Shown one piece after another: positions 9,219-15,774 of a DNA stretch of 64,000 nucleotides; position 1 is the first letter of the stretch, and each line of letters starts with the position of its first letter. Both the position numbers and the translations under genes were made by a program. Under the pieces are notes generated by a model. It made no database searches, was not told the origin of the DNA, and worked only from the letters and a program-made list of their open reading frames with translations. Source of the stretch: Acetobacterium paludosum (GTDB lineage: Bacteria; Bacillota; Clostridia; Eubacteriales; Eubacteriaceae). The stretch spans positions 310,001 to 374,000 of the forward strand of contig NZ_RXYA01000001.1 in the NCBI RefSeq assembly GCF_008086595.1. Direction: 5' to 3'.

Positions 9219-9951
9219 AGATGCACGAGAGGTTTTGAAGTCACTGTTAAATCAAAATAAAGAATTAAATAACCTGGATATTACAATCAGCAGTAGAGCT
9301 TTGAAGAATGAGGAGGCGATTGGTCACCCGGATCGAAAAGATTTTCCCCTATTAACTGGTAAAGAAGTTCTTTTGCAGGCAGAAGTGGATGGCAGCCTGG
9401 GTCAGGCATTTACCAGCGATCCGATTGCCTATCAGGGAAATATACCGGGCATATTAGATTTGCCGGCCGAGAGACTTGGAAATTATGCGCTTTTGGTCGC
9501 GACCCTCAATGCCGTTTCACGCAAGCTGGGTCTGGCCGATCACACCATTCATTGCATTGATAATGAACCGGAAACATGTGCTGGAAAAATCAGTCAGAAC
9601 GTTTTGGAAAAACATGGCCTCTGTAAAATAGGCATCATTGGATATCAGCCAGCCATCCTGGAAAATTGTGCCCGATTATTTGGGGCAGACAATATAAAGA
9701 TCAGTGATTTAAACAGAAAGAATGTGGGGAGTCTTCGTTATGGTGTGAAAGTACTGGATGGATTAACCGATACAAAGGAAGTGGTTGAATTTGCAGACGT
9801 ACTGCTGATAACCGGTTCAATTTTAGCAAATGGAACGGATCGAAGTGTATTGGATGAATTGGAAAACAAACAGTTTTATTTATTTGGAACAACCTGTGCA
9901 GCATTGGCGAATTTTAATCATTTCAAGCGGTTATGTCCCCTGTCAAGATAG
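9208..9951 (+). CDS. DUF4213/DUF364-like putative metal-chelation protein
   Basis: A 247-residue cytoplasmic protein that looks like the DUF4213-DUF364 family, in which an N-terminal region is followed by a Rossmann-like domain (here from about residue 125, KIGIIGYQPAILENCARLFG, with LLITGSILANGT). Members are often found with molybdate/tungstate or siderophore-type transporters and are annotated as putative heavy-metal chelators; the activity is unproven. The start at 9208 is chosen because AGGAG lies 7 nt upstream; it overlaps the end of modC, so synthesis is coupled to the transporter. A role in handling the imported metal is an inference. Confidence 0.65.
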   Translation: MQFKDAREVLKSLLNQNKELNNLDITISSRALKNEEAIGHPDRKDFPLLTGKEVLLQAEVDGSLGQAFTSDPIAYQGNIPGILDLPAERLGNYALLVATLNAVSRKLGLADHTIHCIDNEPETCAGKISQNVLEKHGLCKIGIIGYQPAILENCARLFGADNIKISDLNRKNVGSLRYGVKVLDGLTDTKEVVEFADVLLITGSILANGTDRSVLDELENKQFYLFGTTCAALANFNHFKRLCPLSR

Positions 9952-10118
9952 GAATATTAGTACATAAAATGAACAAAGAATAAAAGTGGTAATCAAAGAA
10001 GATACTTTTGTGGCATTTTCGCTTTTTTGATATTATTTTTATTCGCGAGAAGGTAATGATTTAAACAATTTTAGATTTTAATTAAGTGTTGAATCGAATA
10101 TTAAACAATAGAACTGTT

Positions 10119-10163
10119 AATAACCGTTTGTTGAGGAAAACTACTCCTTGATTGGCGGTTATT
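10119..10163 (+). terminator. Imperfect hairpin after the modABC operon
   Basis: AATAACCG (10119-10126) pairs with CGGTTATT (10156-10163), with an inner GU-rich extension, followed by TTCTATTT. This is a plausible weak terminator. The rest of the 324-nt gap 9952-10275 is AT-rich and shows only the promoter and operator listed next. Confidence 0.4.
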
Positions 10164-10201
10164 TTCTATTTATGGGCTCTTGTAAAAAAATAAAATAGTT
10201 G

Positions 10202-10253
10202 TTGACATATGCCAATAACGGTCTATAATGAAATTATAAATAACATATGCCAA
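10202..10253 (+). promoter_or_regulatory. Promoter with paired CATATG operators
   Basis: TTGACA (10202-10207) and TATAAT (10224-10229), spacer 16 nt. The palindrome-like box TTGACATATGCCAA includes the -35 (10202-10215), and a second copy, TAACATATGCCAA, lies just past the -10 (10241-10253). Centres are about 38 nt apart. The same arrangement recurs at 12056, so these are probably operators of one regulator, plausibly the DUF134 protein encoded at 12132. Confidence 0.65.
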
Positions 10254-10275
10254 AAACTATTAGGAGAGGAAAATC

Positions 10276-10677
10276 ATGATAAAAATAGGGTTTCCAAGAG
10301 ATTTTAGCCAATTAAAAGCGCTTTTCCCGGAAAAGGAAAAAGAAAGAGATTTATATATTACAGCCGAAGACACAGAAATTTCTCAGCTGTTGGGAGTTGT
10401 TCGTTTTATTTATAAAGATAATAAAGTGGATATTTTTGAAATGATCATGGTTTATCGGGGTGACCAATACTTGGTAGTGTTTGACGGTATGATCAGAACA
10501 CTTCTTGCAAAAATGGCTGAAGAGGGATGTACAATTGTATCAATTCATGATGTAAATGAAGAATTTAAAAAGTACTTTATTGATCATGAATTTATTGAAG
10601 AATCAGAAGTATTAATGCATAGAGATTTTCCCGGTGAATTTTTTAAACTCTGTCCAGGCTGCCGTGAAAATAAATAA
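10276..10677 (+). CDS. Small GNAT-like protein with C-terminal CPGC
   Basis: A 133-residue protein I do not firmly recognise. The order of predicted strands and helices (GVVRFIYKDNKVDIFEMIMVYRGDQYLVVFDGMIRTLLAKMAEEGC, then a short partner strand) is weakly reminiscent of a GNAT acyltransferase, but the acetyl-CoA loop is not evident. It ends in KLCPGCRENK, a CxxC pair that could bind a metal or be redox active. It is the first gene behind the first CATATG operator pair and leads into the metal/Fe-S island. SD AGGAG precedes the ATG. Confidence 0.5.
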   Translation: MIKIGFPRDFSQLKALFPEKEKERDLYITAEDTEISQLLGVVRFIYKDNKVDIFEMIMVYRGDQYLVVFDGMIRTLLAKMAEEGCTIVSIHDVNEEFKKYFIDHEFIEESEVLMHRDFPGEFFKLCPGCRENK

Positions 10678-10788
10678 TAAGGCATAAATATAGGCCTTAT
10701 TATGATGGCTTGTAAAAATGTAAAGTAGTTTAATCATATCAACAGAGTAAAAGAAATAAAGATAAAATGAAAGTTATAGGTAAAGAAT

Positions 10789-11613
10789 ATGTTGATCAAA
10801 ACTTTAGTGGAAAATACTTCAACGGATGAAGATTTAGGATGTGAACATGGCCTTAGTTTATATATTGAAACTAATAATCATAAAATATTGTTTGATACCG
10901 GTGCAAGTGATCTTATTTTAGAAAACGCAAGAAAAATGCAGGTTGATTTATCAAAGGTCGATTTAGTTGTGATTTCTCATGGGCATTGTGATCATGGTGG
11001 TGGGCTCAGGGCTTTTATGAGTGTGAATAGTAAGGCGAAAATCTATCTGAACAGTAAGGCCTTTGGTGATTATTATTCAAATAGACTAAATGGTGAAAAG
11101 AAATATATTGGAATAGATAAAACACTGCTGCCTAATGATCGCTTTATTTTGGTAGACGGACAAACTGAAATTGATGATGAGCTGGAACTTTTCTCAAATG
11201 TAAAAGGAAATAAATTGAAACCATCGGGGAATCAGGATTTATTTATGAAGGTTGATTCTTTATTAGTGCTGGATGATTTTGCTCACGAACAGAACCTCAT
11301 TATAAAGGAAAATGGAAATACCGTTTTAGTAGCAGGTTGCGCTCACAATGGAATTGTAAATATCCTGGAGCACGTTCATTTAAATAAAAACAGACAGCCA
11401 AGTTATGTGATTGGCGGTTTTCATCTTTATAATCGATCAGCCGGCAGATATGAGAATCCAAGTGTGATAGCGGACATTGGAACCTGTCTTCTCAGTACAG
11501 GAGCAATGTTTTATACCTGTCACTGTACAGGAATCAAAGCATATGAACGTTTAAAATCAATTATGACTGATAAAATAGAATATCTATCAACTGGCAGTCA
11601 ATTAATAGTTTAA
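10789..11613 (+). CDS. MBL-fold metallohydrolase (COG1237-like)
   Basis: A 274-residue metallo-beta-lactamase-fold protein. The metal motif HGHCDHGGG (HxHxDH) is intact, with further ligand candidates in GCAHNG and GGFHLYN. The C terminus TCHCTGIKAYERLKSIM matches a subgroup annotated as dihydropterin-ribofuranosyl-aminobenzene phosphate synthase-like or simply metal-dependent hydrolase; the true substrate is unknown. Such proteins recur beside NifX/MinD genes in orange-protein-like clusters, and this one lies 12 nt before a NifX-like gene. Confidence 0.8.
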   Translation: MLIKTLVENTSTDEDLGCEHGLSLYIETNNHKILFDTGASDLILENARKMQVDLSKVDLVVISHGHCDHGGGLRAFMSVNSKAKIYLNSKAFGDYYSNRLNGEKKYIGIDKTLLPNDRFILVDGQTEIDDELELFSNVKGNKLKPSGNQDLFMKVDSLLVLDDFAHEQNLIIKENGNTVLVAGCAHNGIVNILEHVHLNKNRQPSYVIGGFHLYNRSAGRYENPSVIADIGTCLLSTGAMFYTCHCTGIKAYERLKSIMTDKIEYLSTGSQLIV

Positions 11614-11625
11614 AAAGGAGAGAAA

Positions 11626-12003
11626 ATGTATTTGGCGATGACAATGGATGGTGAAAATTTAGAAAGTAATATATCACAGCGATTTGAAGAATGTAATTAT
11701 TTATTAGTGGTAAACACGGATGATTTGAGTGTTAATGTGATTGAAAATAAGGAAGATATTACAGCAGTAAAACTGGCTCAAAATGTAATCGATTTTAATT
11801 GTGAAGGTATAATAACGGGAGTATTCAGTAATTTAGAAGCATTTGATATTTTAGCAGATGCTTGTATTACACGATATCTTGGATCAGGGTATTCTGGAAT
11901 GAAAACACTTGATCTAATGAAAAAACGCGAATTAAAATTAATCAAGAATATTAACGGAACCGATCAATGTGATGGTAATCATCATCATTCATCAAACGAA
12001 TGA
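11626..12003 (+). CDS. NifX/NifB-domain protein (COG1433)
   Basis: A 125-residue dinitrogenase Fe-Mo-cofactor-type domain, the fold used to carry metal-sulfur clusters in NifX, NafY and the orange proteins. Recognisable parts are the N-terminal strand MYLAMTMDGENLESNISQRFEECNYLLVV and the GIITGVFSNLEAFDILADACITRYLGSGYSG region. It carries a His-rich tail (DGNHHHSSNE) that may bind metal. There are no nitrogenase genes in the window, so the cargo is unlikely to be FeMo-co. It precedes the second operator pair. Confidence 0.7.
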   Translation: MYLAMTMDGENLESNISQRFEECNYLLVVNTDDLSVNVIENKEDITAVKLAQNVIDFNCEGIITGVFSNLEAFDILADACITRYLGSGYSGMKTLDLMKKRELKLIKNINGTDQCDGNHHHSSNE

Positions 12004-12055
12004 TAGATTGTTTAAATGAGAAATAAAAAGAATTCATATTGGAAAATTATTGTTG

Positions 12056-12107
12056 TTGACATATGTTCATAATGATGTATAATATTATATATAAATGACA
12101 TATGTCA
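12056..12107 (+). promoter_or_regulatory. Promoter with second CATATG operator pair
   Basis: TTGACA (12056-12061) and TATAAT (12078-12083), spacer 16 nt. One CATATG box overlaps the -35 (TTGACATATGTTCA). The second, downstream of the -10, contains the perfect 12-bp palindrome TGACATATGTCA (12096-12107). Centres are about 39 nt apart, almost the same as at 10202. Placement on both sides of the core promoter suits repression, most simply autoregulation by the DUF134 protein that follows. Confidence 0.68.
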
Positions 12108-12131
12108 ACAACTTAGAAGGAGGTGTCTAAC

Positions 12132-12512
12132 ATTGCAAGACCAATAAAATGGAGAAAAGTGTGTTGTTTGCCGGAAAGTAATTTGTTTGGACCTCTTAAT
12201 GTACCGAATTTTAATGGAAAAATAATAACGATGACCGTTGAAGAGTATGAAACAATACGACTGATTGACGCAGAGGGATTCACTCAGGAAGAATGTGCCA
12301 TGCAAATGAATATTGCACGGACAACAGTTCAGCATATATATAATACTGCGAGAAAAGAACTTGCCGATTCTTTGGTTAATGGCAGTGTCCTTAGCATTGA
12401 GGGTGGAAATTACAAGCTTTGTGATGAACTTAAAAAAACATGTGGTTGCGGTGGCTGCCCAAGACTTAGATTTACGGAGGACCTGATAGAAGATGATGAT
12501 GGAGGTGAGTGA
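12132..12512 (+). CDS. DUF134 regulator, probable ATT start
   Basis: A 126-residue DUF134 protein: an N-terminal [13 protein letters not shown] motif, an HTH resembling sigma-70 region 4 ([33 protein letters not shown], quoted only as landmark [12 protein letters not shown]), and a Cys cluster [11 protein letters not shown]. Family members normally begin MARPRKWR. In this frame that sequence begins with the codon ATT at 12132, which sits 8 nt after a full AAGGAGG. The only nearby in-frame standard start, GTG at 12123, lies inside that ribosome-binding site. The gene is therefore best read as starting at ATT. It probably controls the two CATATG operator pairs. Confidence 0.75.
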   Translation: MARPIKWRKVCCLPESNLFGPLNVPNFNGKIITMTVEEYETIRLIDAEGFTQEECAMQMNIARTTVQHIYNTARKELADSLVNGSVLSIEGGNYKLCDELKKTCGCGGCPRLRFTEDLIEDDDGGE

Positions 12513-12784
12513 TTATTTATTCTGAAAAAGTAATGGAACATTTTGTGAATCCACAGAATATTTATAAAATGCAGCATCCGGATGCTCAAAGCAGTATTGG
12601 TGATCCTTCATGCGGAGACTCCTTAAAGGTATTTATAAAAGTCAAAGATAATGTTATTCAAGAAATCAGCTTTCTTGTGTTTGGCTGTTGCGGAGCGATT
12701 GCGACATCTCAGAAATCAAAGAAATTAAAATATTATTTCGAATGGAGGAATAAATTTAATGAAAATAGCAATACCAGCAGATGA
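12509..12784 (+). CDS. Truncated IscU/NifU-like scaffold
   Basis: Residues 1-70 match the N-terminal half of the IscU/NifU scaffold: [13 protein letters not shown], then [18 protein letters not shown], then [10 protein letters not shown]. The family continues for about 60-70 more residues with a third ligand Cys. Here the frame instead runs into the lysine-rich [17 protein letters not shown] and stops inside the next gene. Two of the three usual Cys positions survive. It overlaps the DUF134 stop (GTGA) and has a strong SD, so it is still positioned to be translated. It is either a decaying gene left by an internal deletion or a minimal cluster carrier. Confidence 0.65.
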   Translation: MIIYSEKVMEHFVNPQNIYKMQHPDAQSSIGDPSCGDSLKVFIKVKDNVIQEISFLVFGCCGAIATSQKSKKLKYYFEWRNKFNENSNTSR

Positions 12785-13127
12785 AAATACTCTGCAAAGT
12801 GAAGTTTGTATGTCTTTTGGACGGGCTCCTTATTTTTATATTTTTGATACAGCCACTCAAACCGGTGAATTCATAATTAATGGTGCAGCAATGGAGCCAG
12901 GTGGTGCAGGTATTAAAGCCGCTCAAATTATTGTAGACAATCAGGCAGAAGCTTTAATCACACCGCGGTGCGGTGAAAATGCCGCAGACGTTTTTAAGGT
13001 TGCGAAGGTTAAAATTTATAAAAGCAGTGTGGGAACCATTCAGGATAATATCAATAGCTACAATGACGGAAAGTTAGATCTGCTTGATCACTTTCATGCC
13101 GGATTTCATGGACGTGGGGAAAATTAA
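12759..13127 (+). CDS. NifX/NifB-domain protein (COG1433)
   Basis: A 122-residue member of the Fe-Mo-cofactor-type family: [62 protein letters not shown] and a His-containing tail HFHAGFHGRG. The RCGENA Cys and the tail are candidate metal ligands. GGAGGAAT precedes the ATG, inside the end of the truncated IscU frame. It probably holds a metal or metal-sulfur unit for the MinD-type ATPases downstream; this role is inferred from family. Confidence 0.78.
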   Translation: MKIAIPADENTLQSEVCMSFGRAPYFYIFDTATQTGEFIINGAAMEPGGAGIKAAQIIVDNQAEALITPRCGENAADVFKVAKVKIYKSSVGTIQDNINSYNDGKLDLLDHFHAGFHGRGEN

Positions 13128-13129
13128 GA

Positions 13130-13432
13130 ATGAAAATTGAGCTAATTAATGGGGTTTCCCGGGGAACGTTGGAAATTACTGCTCGTAAAGCCGCAGATAA
13201 AAAAGTTGCCGAACGGATACTTCAAAACGAATTTACGGCTATGGGCTTATGTCAAGGAGATGTAGTGAGTATTTTGGTGGCCAGTGATATAGCTGAAAAA
13301 ACTTCAGAGGTTGTTGTGAGTGAATTAAACGGAATGTGTCCACAACATATAACGTGTCTTGGTATATTTGGAGATGTTACGTCTGTAGAAGAGTCTTTGG
13401 CAGCCATAGAAAGTAGGTTTAATAAAAAGTGA
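13130..13432 (+). CDS. Small protein resembling a permuted BMC-shell domain
   Basis: A 100-residue protein without a firm name. Its second half, DIAEKTSEVVVSELNG then CLGIFGDVTSVEESLAAIE, follows the pattern of bacterial-microcompartment shell domains of the permuted EutS/PduU type (D-x-A-x-K-x-x-x-V near a strand, then I-x-G-D-V-x-x-V-E-x-A-L). No other shell gene is nearby, so a true compartment is unlikely; a stand-alone oligomeric ring or metabolite-sensing domain is an alternative. It is fused by GTGA overlap to the MinD gene, so it belongs to that operon. Confidence 0.45.
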   Translation: MKIELINGVSRGTLEITARKAADKKVAERILQNEFTAMGLCQGDVVSILVASDIAEKTSEVVVSELNGMCPQHITCLGIFGDVTSVEESLAAIESRFNKK

Positions 13433-14292
13433 AACTAGCAGTACTCAGCGGTAAAGGTGGAACTGGCAAGACTTTAGTCTCTGTTAATCTGGCAGCGGTA
13501 GCCGGGAATTCCGTTTATATTGATTGTGATGTTGAAGAGCCGAATGGACACCTGTTTTTCAAACCAAAAGGGATAGAAAAAGAAAAGGTGACCATTAAAG
13601 TTCCCGTTGTTGATGAAGATCTTTGTATTGGTTGTCGTAAATGTGTTGATTTTTGTAAGTTTAATGCCCTTGCCGCTGTTTTAGATAAACTAATTGTATT
13701 TGATGAAATCTGTCATTCCTGTGGTGGTTGTATCCTGTTTTGTCCAACAAAAGCTTTGACTGAAAAGGATAAAGTGATTGGAGAAATACAAAGCGGGGTT
13801 TCTGATGGCGTCAAAGTGATTACCGGCATGATGAATACAGGCGAGGAATCAGGAATACCCATTATAAAGAAACTATTGAAAAAAAATTCAAACGAAACAG
13901 CGATGACCTTTATCGATTGCCCACCTGGGAGTGCCTGCATTGTTATGGAAAGTATTCGCGATGCGGATTACTGTATTTTAGTTGCAGAACCCACGGTGTT
14001 TGGATTGCATAATCTGCAAATGGTTTATGAGCTGGTGAAAATCTTTAATAAACCACATGGCGTTGTTATCAACAAATGCTTACAGGGTGAAAAAGTAAAT
14101 CTGATTGAAAAATACTGTAATGACAATAGAATAAAAATACTCTGTAAAATTCCCTTTGAAAGTGAATTGGGAAGGTTCAACTCAAACGCGATGATTGTAT
14201 CAAGAAAAAGCTCAAAGTATTATTCGTTATTTTCATCTTTGCTTCAAACGGTTACAAAGGAGGTGCAGTATGAAACAGTTACTCATTCTTAG
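13429..14292 (+). CDS. MinD/Mrp-like ATPase with inserted two-cluster ferredoxin domain
   Basis: A 287-residue P-loop ATPase (deviant Walker A SGKGGTGKT) with an inserted domain at about residues 63-105 holding two 4Fe-4S motifs: CIGCRKCVDFCKF and CHSCGGCILFCPT. This architecture occurs as tandem pairs next to NifX-type genes in orange-protein-like clusters, where the ATPases are thought to load or move metal-sulfur cofactors. It starts with GTG overlapping the previous stop and overlaps the next gene by 23 nt. It is a paralogue of the neighbour at 14270. Confidence 0.85.
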   Translation: MKLAVLSGKGGTGKTLVSVNLAAVAGNSVYIDCDVEEPNGHLFFKPKGIEKEKVTIKVPVVDEDLCIGCRKCVDFCKFNALAAVLDKLIVFDEICHSCGGCILFCPTKALTEKDKVIGEIQSGVSDGVKVITGMMNTGEESGIPIIKKLLKKNSNETAMTFIDCPPGSACIVMESIRDADYCILVAEPTVFGLHNLQMVYELVKIFNKPHGVVINKCLQGEKVNLIEKYCNDNRIKILCKIPFESELGRFNSNAMIVSRKSSKYYSLFSSLLQTVTKEVQYETVTHS

Positions 14293-15136
14293 TGGAAAAG
14301 GCGGAACGGGAAAAACAACTGTAGCCAGTGCTTTTATCAAAGCCGCTGGGGCAAAAGCTTACGCTGATTGTGATGTGGACGCACCAAACCTTCATCTTGT
14401 TTTAGGACAAACAAGCCAACCAAAACGGACAGACTTTTATGGGATGCCGAAGGCTGAAATAAATTCAGATTTATGTGCAAAATGTGACCGATGCAGAGAA
14501 AATTGTCGTTTTGACGCAGTATCGGTGGTGAACGATGCGTATCATATTGATCCTTATGCGTGCGAAGGCTGTGGTGTCTGTCAGGTAGTTTGTCCGGTTA
14601 GAGCAATCACATTAAAACCGAATATTGCCGGTGAACTCATGCTGTATTCAAGTGATACAGTGTTTTCAACTGCACAGCTTAAAATGGGCAGCGGAACATC
14701 GGGGATGCTTGTTACTGAAGTTAAAAAGCAAATGAAATCAGTGGATGTCAAAGCCGATCTCGCAATTATTGATGGATCCCCGGGAATCGGGTGTCCGGTG
14801 ATTGCTTCGCTAAGCGGTGTGGATATGGTTTTAATTGTCGCAGAACCTTCAGTATCGGGAATCAGTGATATGGAACGGATCATTAAAACGGCTCAAACGT
14901 TTCATACAAAAATTGCCGTATGTGTTAATAAATGTGATACAAATATGAAAAACACTGAAAAGATTAAATTATATTGTGACCAAATGAATTTGCCTTATAC
15001 TGGTAATATTCCCTATGATGAAGATGCGGTTAAGGCGATTAACAATGGACAAACAATCGTCGATGTTTACTGTGAAGCGGGTAATGCGGTTCGAGAAGTA
15101 ATTAACAATACCATGCAGGTATTATTAAACAAATAA
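14270..15136 (+). CDS. MinD/Mrp-like ATPase with ferredoxin domain, second copy
   Basis: A 288-residue paralogue of the preceding gene: Walker A SGKGGTGKTT, DCDVDAPN, then two cluster motifs CAKCDRCRENCRF and CEGCGVCQVVCPV, and the DGSPGIGCPV Walker B-like segment. The start at 14270 is set by AAAGGAGGTG 6 nt upstream. The frame itself continues 75 nt further into the previous gene without a ribosome-binding site. The two subunits probably form a heterodimer (inference). Confidence 0.87.
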   Translation: MKQLLILSGKGGTGKTTVASAFIKAAGAKAYADCDVDAPNLHLVLGQTSQPKRTDFYGMPKAEINSDLCAKCDRCRENCRFDAVSVVNDAYHIDPYACEGCGVCQVVCPVRAITLKPNIAGELMLYSSDTVFSTAQLKMGSGTSGMLVTEVKKQMKSVDVKADLAIIDGSPGIGCPVIASLSGVDMVLIVAEPSVSGISDMERIIKTAQTFHTKIAVCVNKCDTNMKNTEKIKLYCDQMNLPYTGNIPYDEDAVKAINNGQTIVDVYCEAGNAVREVINNTMQVLLNK

Positions 15137-15189
15137 AAAAAGCGAATATTCTTGGGTCGAAATATAAATTGTTTAAAAGGAGTATGAAA

Positions 15190-15681
15190 ATGGATAAAGT
15201 AAAAGCAAACATGAAGTCTTGTTTAAATCCGGTACCGAAGGTTCTGGTATCATGTCGCGGTTTAAACGGGGAAGAAAACGCCCTCGCGGTTGGGTATTGT
15301 GGAAATTGCAGTTACGACCCACCCATGGTTATGGTAGGTATTGTACCATCTCGCTATTCATATCACATGATTAAAGAGTCCGGGTGTTTTGTAGTCAATC
15401 TTGTGGACAGTAAATATCAGGAGACATTTATTTATTTAGGCAGCCACAGTAAAAAAAATGAAGATAAATTAGCCATTATGAAGGTCAAACTTGAAGCGGG
15501 TAAAGTTGTCAATGCGCCTATTTTATCTGACTGCCCGGTGAATATTGAGTGTACGGTGGTTGATTCGATAATAACGGGTTCCCATGAAATGTTTATCGGG
15601 AAAATTGAATACGTTCATGGAGATTCCAAACTGGTAAGCAAGGATGGAATGATTGATTTTTCCCGAATCAATTTTCTCTGA
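15190..15681 (+). CDS. Flavin reductase-like (flavoredoxin-type) protein
   Basis: A 163-residue FMN-binding split-barrel protein: NPVPKVLVSCRG, ALAVGYCGNCSYDPPMVMVGIVPSRYSY, FVVNLVDSKY and GSHSKKNEDK. These match the flavin reductase-like/flavoredoxin family, which passes electrons between ferredoxin or NAD(P)H and a flavin. The ATG at 15190 has the correct 7-nt spacing to AAAGGAG; the ATG at 15184 is too close. In this operon it could provide electrons for cluster assembly on the MinD/NifX proteins, which is an inference. Confidence 0.82.
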   Translation: MDKVKANMKSCLNPVPKVLVSCRGLNGEENALAVGYCGNCSYDPPMVMVGIVPSRYSYHMIKESGCFVVNLVDSKYQETFIYLGSHSKKNEDKLAIMKVKLEAGKVVNAPILSDCPVNIECTVVDSIITGSHEMFIGKIEYVHGDSKLVSKDGMIDFSRINFL

Positions 15682-15774
15682 TAATTAGCAAAGGGATCAG
15701 TGAATTCAGGGTAAAAGATGAGCTAATGAAAAATGGATTTTGACAAAAAAATAAACAAAAGAGGAGAAATTTGT

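Noticed and set aside
12105-12335. Minus-strand 76-residue frame opposite DUF134
   Set aside because: No start signal, overlaps a clear family gene.
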